A stretch of DNA of 64,000 nt from Echinococcus granulosus (taxonomy: Eukaryota > Platyhelminthes > Cestoda > Cyclophyllidea > Taeniidae), in the NCBI RefSeq assembly GCF_000524195.1, contig NW_020170436.1, positions 346,246 to 410,245 of the forward strand, read 5' to 3'. The notes below the pieces were generated by a model that was given only the letters and a program-made list of their open reading frames with translations, did not search any database and had not been told where the DNA came from. Below are positions 28,601 through 40,172 of the stretch, in pieces. The translations under genes and the position numbers were made by a program. Within the stretch, counting starts at the first letter, position 1. Each line of letters opens with the position of its first letter.

Positions 28601-30995
28601 TAAGTAATAGGATGAGGTTTTCATTTGTTAAAGTACCTAACATTTCACCTTTTCGTCCAGTACCAATACGACTTGGAGTTGGTGCGGATTTCACTTTTAT
28701 GTAATGCTTTGTCTCCAGAAGCCAACGACACCTCAGCGCTGGCCCTGTCGTCGTGTTTATTATTCTATCTGCCTCAACGGTCTTAGTTACCAACTATCTA
28801 CTGCCCATTTCTCATGTGATTATCTAAAGCCAAGAAAAGATGGCAACCATCACTAGGAGCAATTGCCTTCACCTAGGGGGTACGGGCGATGAAGAGGATA
28901 GGTGGCCACTAACCCTTGTCCTCCCTCCCTCTCTTCCTAACTAAATGGAAAGGCCTTTCACAGGTCAGTCCCGTAGGAATAGTGCGAGGACCTTGTTGTT
29001 CCGGTTGGCGCACTAGCTCTATTTGGTTTTTTTGAGAAGAAGGAAAAGCCTTTATTACACGCCTTGTCGTTGCATTTATCAGCGTGAATAGACCTCAGCC
29101 GTGATTGCTGTTTGGCCTTCAGCAAGTGAACTATTCCGTATGTATTCCATTACGTACACGCGCATGAACTTGCATACAAGGTAAGGATAGTCTTATTGGG
29201 GTTATGGATGAAGTGGTGCGTGTTTGAGGTGAGTAGTTTAGTCCGGGAGGAGAGGGGAGGAGGAGTGATTGTTTGGGTGGTGGCGAGTTCAGGATCCACC
29301 GCAGCCTCGGTTTCAGGTCACTCGAGTAAGGTGGATGCCACGGAAATTGCCAGCGAAGCATATTCCACAAGTGCTAGTATGTTTCCTTTCTTCATCTACT
29401 CTCCCATCGTCGGGCAAGGAAAGCGATTACTTGAACAACTGATAAAGCTTTTTTAGGAGAATCTACAGCAGAAAGAGTGCGAAGAGCTGCTCCAATATCT
29501 GCCATTCCTGACGCTTCTGGAGTTAGTTCAATTTGCCTATTACTGGAACCCACGACGGGGCTAATTCTCCGTTGGATAGCCATTTCATGAACCAACCAGT
29601 CAGCCAGTATGACCCACTTGAACCCAGCTAGTGAAGTACTAACCACTTGAGTGCTTCCATTCCACGTGTAGGATGACCCGGATGCCATGGATTTTGTCGC
29701 CGCAGCTTCCATCATCCGTGCCATCCTCTTCCACGTGCCCGGCGCCAAGGAGTTGACCCGTTTCGCGGTGAAATCTTTCGCTGGGAATATTATTCCCGCC
29801 ATTGCTACCACCAACGCCATCATCGCCGGTGCTATGGTGCTACAAGCTCTCAATGTTCTCCAGGGCCGAATTGATGTGAGCAACCTCCCTTCACCTTAGG
29901 TCAAAAAAACTAAAGCGCCAGTTGAATTGGGTTAAGCTGCTACTTTCTCTTGCTCCATAGGCGGTCCGCACAGTGTTCCTCCATCGACAGCCGGCCGGTT
30001 TCGGGCGTTTTCTGGCACCATGTCGACCGGTTCCACCGAATCCAAATTGCCTGGTGTGCTCGGGGGCACAGACACAGGAGCTGCGTCTTCACTGCGACCC
30101 TGCGACGATGCGTCTGATTCACCTGAAGGAGAATGTGCTTATAAAGCATTTGGGCATGATTGCTCCAGATGTGGAGATAGAGGGTAAGGGAATCATCCTC
30201 ATCTCCTCCGATGGCGATGAGACAGAAGGTGAGTTGGAAATGTCTACTGAAAGTTTGTACGCACTGCATTTCTTTTTGACGTAGCATTTGTTTACTCGTT
30301 TTGCTGTGCTGCATCATTATTTTCCGGTTAGAAATGTCAATTCTTCTTTTTAATTTGATGTTGGAACTGCGCAAGTGCGCTTCGACTACGTGGAGGTGAG
30401 CCTGCTAGGAAGAATGCTGTTATTATTAGTAACAAGCAATTTGGATTGAAATCGGAATGGCTTATCCACAGCTCGACGCCTTTTCTTTCAACTAGACATT
30501 GAACAGGAAACTCTGCTTGACTTCAATCTGACTGGTGAAGGCTGCCCTCGCCTGCGCTGCGACGACTTCCGACAGAATATGACCTTCTACCTGCGCATCG
30601 TCTCCAGCCAGCGAAGTCGTGACAATTCCAGTTGGCGTGTAGAGGGCGAATACGAGGCGTCGGATCAGGAGGCTGCAAAAGAAACAGATCGTACGTGGTG
30701 TTTTGAAAGGCTTACTGCCATCCCGAGGCCTATCACACTCCTCTACGTCATACCTCCTTAAGCAGTTCGTTTTAGGCCTCACAATTCTCCGTTTTCTCCC
30801 ACTTTCTTCCCAGGTCCCGAGCCACCTCCAACCGGGTCCAAACGCACGCGTGAGACAGACGATTCCGACATTGAAGAGGTCTATTCTTCCATTGACAATT
30901 CTGAGCCTTCACAACCGTCTAAGGTCCGTAAACTCGGTCTAGATGATGGTGTCGTTGAAGGGGATGAAGACGAAGAGATTGTTATGCTAGATTGA
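25634..30995 (+). CDS. UBA2: SUMO-activating enzyme subunit 2 (UBA2/SAE2)
   Basis: UBA2 is the catalytic subunit of the SUMO E1; it adenylates SUMO with SAE1 and holds it as a thioester. Ten exons join in phase: 25634-25741, 25773-25856, 25894-26029, 26070-26316, 26388-26692, 26773-26933, 29672-29875, 29961-30228, 30496-30690 and 30814-30995, giving 629 residues (human 640). The ATP-binding motif [18 protein letters not shown] is at residues ~9-26, [15 protein letters not shown] follows, the catalytic cysteine lies in [11 protein letters not shown] (about Cys171, human Cys173), and zinc-binding pairs are CFEC (155/158) and [24 protein letters not shown] is the adenylation-domain end, then a ubiquitin-fold domain and an acidic C-terminus with a KVRKLG basic patch. 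Introns 1-3 are 31-40 nt, but intron 6 is 2.7 kb. Next gene follows after 158 bases. Confidence 0.97.
26934..29671 (+). other. UBA2 intron 6 (2.7 kb) with a 148-codon open frame
   Basis: The intron is bounded by AAG/GTGGGT and CACGTGTAG. A plus-strand frame at 27953-28399 (148 codons, starting [20 protein letters not shown]) is the longest inside it. It has no recognised motif and may be chance. Nothing else is apparent. Confidence 0.4.
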
Positions 30996-31053
30996 TGCTG
31001 ACACCGGTCAATCATCCCGACTGAATTGTGTCACAGCTCTTTGTCATTATGTT

Positions 31054-31059
31054 AATAAA
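31054..31059 (+). terminator. AATAAA polyadenylation signal after UBA2
   Basis: AATAAA lies 58 bases after the UBA2 stop codon and only about 95 bases before the start codon of the next plus-strand gene, so cleavage for UBA2 must happen in the short gap between them. Confidence 0.6.
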
Positions 31060-31153
31060 ACGCATTTTTAATACTGCGACTGGTTTTGTTACCAGGGCTG
31101 ATAAGGCGATTTCCTGCTTACTTATCAACTGCCTCGTCTTTTTCTGCAGACTA

Positions 31154-31956
31154 ATGGCCTCGAACTCGGCAGAATTCGCGATCAAGGTTATCGACTGCTT
31201 TTACGAATTGCCGTCCACTGATGTTCTCTCCCTCCAGACGGAAGTGATGGACGTTGAGTCTTCTGCTCCCTTATCACCAGCTCATTCTTCCTCTGCGCCC
31301 TCTGAGCTTCCACCCATCTATGGTCAGGAGGTTTCGGAAGAGGTTAGGATTTTTTATTTTCCCCCTCTTTATCGAAATGAAACCCCCTCCTACAGTCGCA
31401 AACTAAGATCTTAAACTTCACCGTGCCTTTGCAGGCCCAGATCACCTACCTACAGGGGTTCATTTGGGTAGGGCGAATTCGTCCCTGATCTTTTGGGACA
31501 AGTTGGGTTACAAAGTCTCCTTTTAGTGGATAGAAGCGCACACGCAATTGACTCAGGAAATCTCGTCTCTGCGTGAACAACTGTTGCGTCAGCCACCACC
31601 CTCTTCAGAGGTCGAGGTTGCATCGTTATCGGAGTCTGCGCAGAACCTTGCCTCGCAGATTGTGGCCCTCCAACGGGGTGTGGAGAGTCTGCACCAATTC
31701 GCCTCCCAATTGGCTCAAATAACACGAGCAGCTGACCAAATTCAAGAGGTACGTTGGCTAGGTTGTCAAACTACCACTACCTGGAAAGTGGTGATGGTGA
31801 ACTTCAAGCGTCACTACTAGCTGCTGTGTTACTGTCATTCCTCTTCTGTTTCAGGTCTCGGAGAAGCTTGCGGCATTGTCGACAGAGGAGGCGACAGGGC
31901 GACCTCTGAAGATCCTCCAGGAGGTGTCAGAAAACATTGAAGCGATTTGTAAATAA
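31154..31956 (+). CDS. Unknown coiled-coil protein, about 181 residues
   Basis: The family is not recognised. Four exons are proposed: 31154-31342, 31435-31467, 31527-31748 and 31855-31956. The first encodes MASNSAEFAIKVIDCFYELP and a Ser/Pro-rich stretch; the third is strongly helical with heptad-like spacing (LTQEISSLREQLL, SLSESAQNLASQIVALQRGV, HQFASQLAQITRAADQIQE); the last ends SENIEAICK. No membrane segment or signal peptide is seen. Exon 2 is only 33 nt and its donor is the least certain point. The start codon lies five bases after a pyrimidine-rich acceptor (TTTTTCTGCAG), so the mRNA could be spliced to a leader here. It sits 158 bases after UBA2 on the same strand. A small subunit of some complex is possible, but no assignment is made. 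Confidence 0.7.
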
Positions 31957-32146
31957 GCGGAACAGGCAGAGGAGTCGCGATGATCAAATATATGTGCTTA
32001 TTTGTTGCTCTCTCATTTCTCCAAGTTATGTCAAGCTTGTTCGCGTTAACATGGCTTGCTTTTGCTGTGTGTGTTTATTTGGGTGACTTTCTTTCACTGG
32101 GGGTAGTGCAGCTACTGATTTGATGAACGTGTGCTGGGAGGCATGG

Positions 32147-32175
32147 ATTGAGACGTCCGAAGGGGACGTCTCAAT
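32147..32175 (+). other. Perfect 12-bp hairpin with 5-nt loop
   Basis: ATTGAGACGTCC, loop GAAGG, then the exact complement GGACGTCTCAAT. Two further G-T pairs could extend it at the base. It lies 190 bases after the coiled-coil gene's stop and 245 bases before NME6, within non-coding DNA (31957-32420) that is otherwise unremarkable. Confidence 0.85.
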
Positions 32176-32420
32176 TTAGAGGAGCTCCGCTTCCGATTAA
32201 ACGTCTCGCATTCACCTGACGGCTTGTGCTTTTCCACCGCTTCTGACCGGTTCTTTGCCTTGGCATGTTGAGATGGAAGTAATGGGCTGGGAGGCCTTTA
32301 GTAACAGTAAGGTCTAGTCGGTGTTGGCGTCCTCACTTTAAAGGGCTTGTACCTGTCAGTGTCCTACTTAATTATGAAATAAGTAGCGAGTGTGACGTTT
32401 GCGCTTTTAATTTCAGCTGC

Positions 32421-33910
32421 ATGTCGGTGGGACGACGCTTCACTCTGGCCATTTTCAAACCTGACGTGCAGCGAATTGAGGTCTACCGCCAGGTCAGTCC
32501 GCCACCCATTTGATAACCTCATCACTGTTGGGGGATTGTGGTTGATGTTAGGATTGAGGGCCATGTCTCTTGGCTTTCTGATTAACTCCATGAACTTGAC
32601 TAGTAGCTCTCTCTCTCTCGTATGCACTTGTAAGAGTTGTTTGAAAGGCGTTCTATTCAAAATGTCTCGCTTATTCCACCCCTTAGAATCCAGTACCTTA
32701 AGCCATTGTCAATAAGACAACCGGAGTTGGGTGGTCTGTCAATTCGTCCTTGGTTCAAACATTCCCATTCTCCCGATCATTCCCGCTTTACTCGCCCAGT
32801 CTTAATCCACTCATCCGATTCCGTGGACATTCGTTGATGTCCGTCGGTCGATCCGCCTATCAATCCTTCTACCATACGTTAATCCACTCCTTCTTGCGTC
32901 ATCTGTTAAAATATCTCCAGATTGCTGGACCACCCCGCCATTCTTAACTTCTTGTCCATTAGGCACTTGATACACTGACACCTTTTTGATCAGCCTATCC
33001 ATCCTTGGCTCACCCATCCTCCTCTCGTTCTGTGGCATCTTCATCCATCTTGGTTACCGGCACCACTCCCTGTTAATCTACTTCTCTTCTTGGTTCACTA
33101 AGTACGCGGAAGAGGCCATTCGAGGGAGCGGTTTGAAACCACTGGTCTACCGCGAATTCCGTATGTCTCGAGGACGCGCGGAGGACTTTTATGCTGCACA
33201 TCGAGGTGCGCTTTTCTACTTTTCTTTCTCCTCTGTCCCTCTCCTCTCCTCGCCTCCCGTCTCCTTCTCACCACCCTGGCTAAGGCGGTCTAGTGTTCCT
33301 CTTTTCTGCCTTTTCAAATGCAGGCAAATTCTTCTACCAGCGTCTCGTCAACTACATGATCGCGTAAGAGTACGAATTTTAAGTCCTTTTTCCCAATTCA
33401 CCCCTCCTCGCTAGCTTATTTGAAACACTCTACTGCTTGTTCTCTAAACACTGAACACCTCAATGTATTAGCTTCTAATCCCTGGTGAAAAGAAGGAGTA
33501 ACGAGGCTTGAAATGCGTTTGACGGTTGACATCAATGGCTCCCTCGCTGATCCCGATGCCCTGATCCTTCCTTTTATCTGCCCCTTCAGTGGTCCGATCG
33601 GTGTTTACGTGCTGGCTGGCGAATCGGCCGTTTCGAGGTGGCGGGAACTCATTGGTCCAACCAAGACATATAAGTAGGTTTAAATTGCAGTTTTCTTCTT
33701 TACTTTTTCTTCCAGAACCGTGATTTTTGAACCAACTAGCCTTCGAGGATGTCTGGGTCTAACTGACACACGCAATGGTTTTCATGGTTCAGGTGGGAAC
33801 TACTTTACCGCCACTCTGATGCGATAGCTTTAGATGGTGATGAGTCAGCGGAGGAAGAAATCAAATTCTTCTTTCCCGACTTCGACTTTACTCTCAAAGA
33901 GAAGACTTGA
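32421..33910 (+). CDS. NME6: Nucleoside diphosphate kinase family member 6
   Basis: NDP kinases move a phosphate from NTP to NDP through a phosphohistidine; NME6 belongs to the divergent group and is mitochondrial in vertebrates. Six exons join in phase: 32421-32492, 33103-33205, 33324-33363, 33590-33673, 33716-33792 and 33834-33910, giving 150 residues, shorter than the human protein (~190) at the C-terminus. Visible are TLAIFKPDVQR near the start, FRMSRGRAEDFYAAHRGKFF and YQRLVNYM, GPIGVYVLAG, SRWRELIGPT, RGCLGLTDTRNGFHGSD with the catalytic His, and EIKFFFPDF. NME6 members share the DTRN..HGSD form. The start codon follows TTTTAATTTCAG by four bases, so a leader or 5' UTR intron ends there. 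Intron 1 (610 nt) contains a degenerate ATCC-rich tract. Confidence 0.95.
32740..33060. repeat. Degenerate ATCC/CATT-rich tract in NME6 intron 1
   Basis: The tract has many spaced copies of ATCC, CATCC and TATCC without a fixed period, and includes CCATCCTTGGCTCACCCATC. Similar tetranucleotide drift is seen at 1560-1695, 58195-58250 and 63180-63300. Confidence 0.5.
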
Positions 33911-35519
33911 CGCCTAGTCCCTGAAAGGTGTCATCATGCTTGGTTGGGGTACTCTTTCTCGAATATATCTTGATGGCTTCTAGTCAGTCTTGATCTGTTC
34001 TCGGTCGTATCGTGCCCAAACCTGTGAGCGAATGACTGCATATATATTAACTTGCGAGTAATGAGTAAGTCGGCAGCAGAGGTCAGGAAGCCTTAGAGTA
34101 TGCAGTTGATGTGTGGGAAACGTCGGAGTCGTCAGTGCAAGTGGATAAAGGTGAGAAGCCAGGCGTGGCACCGTCATTTGTGGCTATGGATTCCAAGGCG
34201 GAGACAAAGGTGGGATTAGTGCTGTACTGCCCAAATCTTGTCCTATGGGAAAGGTGTATGGCTGTGGAATGCTTTCATGGTTTGTTTAACTCTGTGTTTG
34301 ATCACGCGAGCTCTTGGGTCTCCGCAGATTGTATTTCCGCTCGGCGGCGTGGCCTCCAAGCCATGCCGATAGCCTGCCATGCTGCTGCGGCTTTTTACGA
34401 CTTCATAGAGGACTTAGGGCGCTATGAACTGAAGTGACGGTGTGAACCCCTAAAAGAGTTTGTTATTGGAGCTGTCCGCGGTATCTATCTGGAGATGTCA
34501 ACTAGGTGTACTCGCCATATCTCTACTAGCAGGATGGAGTCCAGATAGGTATTTAGCTGAGCAGCACTGGAGTGAGGAGAAAGTAGCAAGGAGGAACAGG
34601 CGCGAAACCTAACCCCAACGGAACCCTTTTAATGGTCGTCCATTGTTACCTAACTGCTTTTAGGCCGGTGGTCTTACAACCTGCAATGGGCATATGGGAT
34701 GGCCTGCACATTCCTCCTTCCACCACTACGGTCCCCACATAAAATGAAACCCCAAATTCAGTGGAATATCGGAGAGGGATCGATGACGTTGAGGTCGAGT
34801 AACTCTTCAGTTGAATGGTATTTCTATCACTGGGAGGAGTGACTCGTGGGTGCTTTCCTTACAGAACCGATTGCGTTCGGCGTGCTGATTTGAAGGATTG
34901 GGCAAAGAGAGCGCCAAGAATGGTGCTTAAAATGCAGGGAAGGACATGCAGTGACTTCATTAATAATTTTTACGGCGTTTGACAATGCAGACATCTAGGT
35001 CTCCATAGGCGGAATATCTGGGTCATGCTGATAGCTTCCTAGTGCTTTCTGGCATGCTAATATTAAGTGTGTGACTATAAAAAAGACCTGGAGCACTACG
35101 GTCTTAAGGTATGTTTCGGCTGCAGTTTCCCCTTAGCATTTGTAGACCTGAACTCCCCGGGTGAATAATTCGCACCCATTATTCAAATCTAGGCTAGCGC
35201 AATAAAGATGTGCTCGTATACCAATCGGCTATAGTCAGTAAGTTAAAAAAAGTGTCGCGTTCTATTAAAATGCACTATGAGGTAAAATACGTGGGCTAAA
35301 TTAAAAGGCTTCCAGTAAGGTCTTAGCAACGTCCCAGTTGCCTCCAAAACTTTACTTAGAGACTATTTTGCTAAAAATTTATTTTAGTCGCTATTTTTTC
35401 GTTTTATTTAAAAGCTTTATAATTTTTAAATTCTATCCAAGCTTTCTTGCTCTTAGTATTTTCCTGCATCTGATTGGTTAGTGAGGCCGTTGACATAGCC
35501 GCCTCTTATTTCCACTAAG
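33911..35519. other. Intergenic with repeat B copy and one orphan frame
   Basis: A 108-codon plus-strand frame at 34111-34437 has no recognised motif. At 34485-34615 lies repeat B: CTCGCCATATCTCTACTAGC and GTCCAGATAGG, whose reverse complement resembles 24611-24655, then GGCGCGAAACCTAACCCC, as left of the assembly gap. A weak repeat-A-like stretch lies at 34960-35110. The remaining sequence is AT-rich. Confidence 0.45.
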
Positions 35520-38380
35520 ATGACTGCCTCAGTTGCTGTTAAAGGTCCCCTCTACTTTGCTACCCTATTCCTTTTTTATATCGGTAAGATATCCCGCTGT
35601 TTTTATCTCTCACAGCTTTATATTACCTTCTAAGTGGCAATGGCTATCGTTTTGATATCGGATGGGTCCTCGAGGGTGTTTCACCCTACCTTTGGGCCTG
35701 TGTCGGTGTCGGCCTCGCGATCTCACTTTCCGTAGTCGGTGCTGCTTGGTAAATTTAGAATAGTACCTGCATGTGGTTTGAATGTTTGCGTATGAATAAA
35801 TATGCTGTAATTTTGACCGGTTTTTTTAAATCGTGGATTTGTGTTGGTGATGTTTATTTTTCTGCTATTGAGCCTTTCTGTTTGCAAGAAGTAAACTCCA
35901 GTACTCCTTCGTCTTTTATGTGGTAATTATCCTTTATGGATACTCACACCATCTCGTAAATTAATTGTAGGGGCATCTATGTGACAGGGTCGAGCATCGT
36001 TGGTGCTGGTGTTAAGGCTCCTCGCATCAGAACCAAAAACCTCATCAGCATCATTTTTTGTGAAGCCGTTGCCATCTACGGAATCATTATGGCCATCGTC
36101 ATCGGTAACCAGATTGAGGTAAGTCTTCCATTAATTTGTTTCTAATTGGCCTCAAGATGTTTGAATGAGGTCCTTTTAATCATACTTATACAAACGTATA
36201 TCATATCCCTATAAGATATTCCACTCTTTTCATGACTTTACCTTGTATTGATATGAATACTCTGACGTGCTGCATACTCGCAGCTACCACACATTTTTAG
36301 ATGTTTATTCTGACACTTCCACCTTTGCCTCTATTACTGGGGTATCACATTGCTGAGGTGTGATTCACGTTCTCTTAAATAATTTACAACTCCCCTACTA
36401 CTGACGGCTGTTGCACAGCTGAGCGCCGATGTGATATTCGTATTCATGAAGCGGGGGCTGGTTCATGTTCTTCTTGAGGCATTATGTTGCTGTCATTGGC
36501 TTTTACAAAGTAGCGGCCGTCCCTAGTAGTCACCGCATTTGTTGCTATCACTGGGGAGAGAAAGGCAGTATATACTACTACTACTACCATTACTCATGCC
36601 ATCCAGATAGATTCATGCTTCTCATTCTCTTTCATTGTTTTAACTGTTGGTATAAGGTAGCATGTCGTACAGATGTAGCTACGGGAATCGAGGTTGAGAC
36701 GGCGCACTTATTTGCTTGGTTGAAGCATTAAATGTGGCTGTGCTGCATGTAAGACGTGTCAGCTAGTGCTCATGTGATGGAAATCGGTAAGTTATGAATC
36801 CACGCGATAGGTTACAGGGTGCTACTGAGAGGTCAGATCAGTACGTTAATGTGATAGGGTAGATCACTCCTTTGAGTCATTTCAGTCGACCATTGTCATC
36901 GTTTCCTGTTATGCTCTACCACGGTAGCTACTCAGTTGAAGACCTCGAGTAACCCTACTGAACTCGGGGAGGCCATTTGATTGGAAGGAAAGGAAGAACT
37001 GCCGAAGTTAATGAATTGAGGTGCCTGGCAGTATTCTGTAGATGTAGTTTTTTCAGGATTTATAAGTTAGCGGCCTGGTGAAGGTAGCATATTGCTTTAA
37101 TTCAACGACTAAAATAGGTGGGTTTAATAGACTAACGAACATAATTTATTCCTTCCTCTGTCCTGCTTAGCCCTTCAATCCTGCAGTGGTGAGTGAAGCG
37201 GTGGTGCGAGCGAACTACCTAGCCGGCTACGCAATGTTCGGCGGGGGACTGACGGTGGGTTTGTGCAACCTCTTCTGTGGCGTCTGCGTGGGTGTGGTGG
37301 GCTCGGGCGCTGCGTTAGCTGACGCCGCCAATCCCTCGCTTTTCGTCAAGATCCTCATTATTGAGATCTTCGCCTCCGCCATTGGCCTATTCGGTGTTAT
37401 TGTCTCCATCCTTCAGGTGTGTCCCTTGCACTGTATAATCTATCCTGATTTATCTCAGCAAGGTTGTGAGAATTTATTTGGCCACGTGTCTTCTTTGAAG
37501 TATTAATGGGATTGATCAGTCATACCTCCTATTTCACGTATTTTCTACAAGATCTTCAAAATTTGCCTTCATTGGGGCTTGTCTTGTGTCTAGCTCTTGA
37601 TCGTTTTGTAAAGTAATCATTCATCCAGACGTACTTTTGCATTTTTTAGTATTTTCATGCGAGTATCACTATGCGCTCAGACTTAAACATCCTGTCAGTC
37701 ATCTCTTGCCCCTTTGTTTATGTCGGACCACTTAGTATGCCTGGAAAGCAATTCCTTTGAGTTTTGGTCGGCTTACTCGCTTTCCCAATCGGTAGCTTGC
37801 GCGCTAATTTCACCATGACACGAAGATCAAGCGGACTATCAACGTACCCTACATCCCCTACTGCTTATCCGCAGTTATTCTTCACAGATTGTAGGAAACG
37901 CGGATTTTCAACACATCGAGTAGGCCTGTGTATACTGCGACTCCTCATGCAGCAGTGTTCCGTAATTTCTTGGTAAGATGTAGTATTCTCAAAATCTGTG
38001 TAGTCACCAGGCTGGGTTAATCCTGGGTCAGTCATTTTCTCAAATCCATTGATGACTACTTATCCCAGCCGGAGAGCACGCTGTGGCAGTGCCATCCGTG
38101 ACCGTTTTCTCATGATCCTTGGGAAGTAAGCGTAGAAAAGTCTTACAGCCGATGGTTTGAATGTGCGTGATGGTTTTTAAGTGGCTTCTCATTGCGTACA
38201 GGTCACTTGTTTCCATCACCTGCCGTGGGTGGTTGTGTAAAGCTCTTTGTGTGAGTGGAGGCCACTTAATTGCCCAGACCTAGTGCAATAAATTACTCTT
38301 CCCGATCTGACTTTTAAGAGCGTATTTCTTTCTCCCTCCCATAGACTTCTCGAATTCGAATGGGCAACAAGGCAGCATAG
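35520..38380 (+). CDS. ATP6V0B: V-type H+-ATPase 21 kDa proteolipid subunit c''
   Basis: Subunit c'' is part of the membrane proton-translocating ring of the vacuolar ATPase in endosomes, lysosomes and secretory vesicles. Five exons join in phase: 35520-35583, 35616-35748, 35971-36118, 37171-37416 and 38345-38380, giving 208 residues, close to the human 205. Hydrophobic helices alternate with conserved blocks: [40 protein letters not shown] with the proton-carrying Glu, [74 protein letters not shown], and the tail TSRIRMGN. Helix 1 and the first intron are divergent, as usual. Introns 3 (1.05 kb) and 4 (0.93 kb) hold no recognised feature. An AATAAA lies at 38905-38910. Confidence 0.97.
36565..36600. 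repeat. TAC-rich trinucleotide tract
   Basis: TACTACTACTACTACCATTA in intron 3 of the V-ATPase subunit c'' gene is a short imperfect trinucleotide repeat. Confidence 0.7.
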
Positions 38381-39110
38381 ACTGGCGAAATGATGATCCT
38401 CGTCTTCATGCGGCGCATGGTTCTGGTACTGTCAGCCAAACCGTAGATTCCCGTCTGTGTTGTCCCTGTCTACTTCTTCTCGCCTACCTTCCAGTGCATA
38501 ATACGAACATTCCAACATTCACACACATGCATGCAGCTTTCGCGTCGACTTCTTTTGTTACTAATGTTATCTCTCTCCCTTTTAGTCGTGTCTCGGCTGT
38601 GCTTTGTTGGTTTTGTGAGGAGACGGGCTTGTGTTCTCTTAGTGCGGGGTTAAGGTTTCCATGAGTTGAGCGGTCGCAGTGAGGGTCTTGTTTGGTGCTC
38701 TTCGACTCGGATACTAGGTAACACTCAGGAAGCCACGGGGATTATGTGCTCAGCCGGCAGCCCTGAGTGGATTCGCCATCGGGTTTGCTATTGGACTGGC
38801 GTTTGGATCACCCCCGAGTTGGAAGTGTGCAAGTAAGGTGGTGTTAGATAGCAGAGCCTCAAACATAGTATTCAACTACTTCTTTTTTCGCCAATTAATT
38901 TAAGAATAAAGAAAAATGCGAATTAAAGAGTCAAATATAAAGAAAAAAATTTCCAAACTATATGAGAATTTTAAATAAAACTTGTTGAGGCTTCAAAGTA
39001 CCCAAAAATGGAACAATGATGTCTTTTTAAGACGATCATTTTGTTTTTATCAATTGCATACTCAGTTACTCTTCGAACTCGAAGGTCGGTAAGCTTCTCA
39101 GGCAACGACG
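38381..39110 (+). other. Intergenic between V-ATPase c'' and UPF0193 genes
   Basis: This 0.73 kb stretch is AT-rich in its second half and holds the polyadenylation signal of the upstream gene. No open frame or RNA gene is seen. An acceptor-like CTTCTCAG lies about ten bases before the next start codon. Confidence 0.5.
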
Positions 39111-39986
39111 ATGGGTACTGGGAAACAATCATGTGTTTGGGACTCCCATATTACCCATTATAGCAAAGACACAGCAGATTTTTTAAAAAGTATGACAGCT
39201 TTTATGTTTGAAAACATCTCTAGCTCTGATAAACGATTCTAAACTGGCCAATAAATTTCGTTGTGAAATTAGGGACAAATTAACAAGTAAGGTGGCTCTA
39301 CCTCTCTGCATGGTGCTCTAGAGGGCCAACCTTTGCCGTCCACCTTTAAAGACTCTGTGAAATCGGAAACCCAAAACTGCGCTCAATCGAATAAGTAACA
39401 TAAAATGTGGTGTTTTATTTGTTCCAATTTAGGAGACCCACTCTCGGCGCCTTGAGAACTCGCGATGAGATTATCGCCAGCGGCGCATACGAAATACCAA
39501 AACCCCGTCTCGCCAAAGGTTAATAGTAGTTTTAGCCTGCTTTCTGAAACCACAACTCGGCATGAATTCTTGCCTTTGAGATTATTCATGACATTCTCAG
39601 AATTTAAAAGTCGTGAAGAAGAAAAAGAACGCCTAGCGTCTATCTTCGCCTATGGAGAGGACCTCAAGATTGAGAAGACCCGGTCCGCCAGAACTGCGGA
39701 AGAGAAGTCAGCTTGCATCAGTCGTTTTGATGAGTGTAAGCACCTCCTTTACAACTCCTAAAACCACCTCCGATTAGTATTCGATGAGCTACGAGATCGT
39801 CAGACCTTCCTTGAGGAGATGCGGAGGCTGGGCAAGGCCGCCGACTACAAGACCCAAATTCAATCAGAGATCTCCCAAATTGTTCATGAAATGGAGGAGA
39901 TCGATAAACGCGAGAATGCAGCGCTTGCCCAGCTTCAACAGAAGGATCACTTACGTCTTTATCAACGTCAAACAGATGCCAACTGA
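39111..39986 (+). CDS. UPF0193 (EVG1/C22orf23-type) protein
   Basis: UPF0193/EVG1 proteins are small conserved metazoan proteins of unclear role. Six exons join in phase: 39111-39189, 39224-39286, 39322-39394, 39433-39518, 39601-39735 and 39778-39986, giving 214 residues (the human protein is about 217). Recognisable blocks are THYSKDTADFL followed by INDSKLANKF, KGQPLPS, RTRDEIIASGAYE, the core REEEKERLASIFAYG, and FDELRDRQTFLEEMRRLGKA, then AEISQ-like SEISQIVHEMEEIDKRE. The order and spacing match the family over the full length. All five introns are 34-82 nt. The start codon follows an acceptor-like AAGCTTCTCAG by nine bases. It ends only 187 bases from the 3' end of SEC24, which runs the other way. 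Confidence 0.88.
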
Positions 39987-40049
39987 AATCGCAAATTTTT
40001 ATCTTTTGTGATGTCTTGCTGGCGACAAAGTAAGCTGTAATTAAGAAGA

Positions 40050-40166
40050 ACGAGGCAGGCAGGCAGGCAGTCGGATGGAAGTCAATACATGTTATTGGCG
40101 TTGCAAGTCAAAGCCATTGTCAAACCAGGGGGCAGAGGGGGGAAGAGGAGGAGGAGGAGGAGGAAT
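40050..40166. repeat. Simple repeats between UPF0193 and SEC24
   Basis: GGCAGGCAGGCAGGCAGTCG at about 40055-40075 and GAGGAGGAGGAGGAGGA at about 40146-40164. Both lie in the short gap between the two convergent genes. Confidence 0.8.
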
Positions 40167-40172
40167 AATAGA

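Noticed and set aside
31154..31956. Mediator subunit 21 or a dynactin subunit for the coiled-coil gene
   Set aside because: Only a weak resemblance around FAIKVIDCFYELPS; the order of segments does not match either family.
33140..33414. Extended plus-strand frame running through an NME6 intron
   Set aside because: It reads through the donor after the AAHRG codons; the spliced reading continues into the NDP kinase family pattern.
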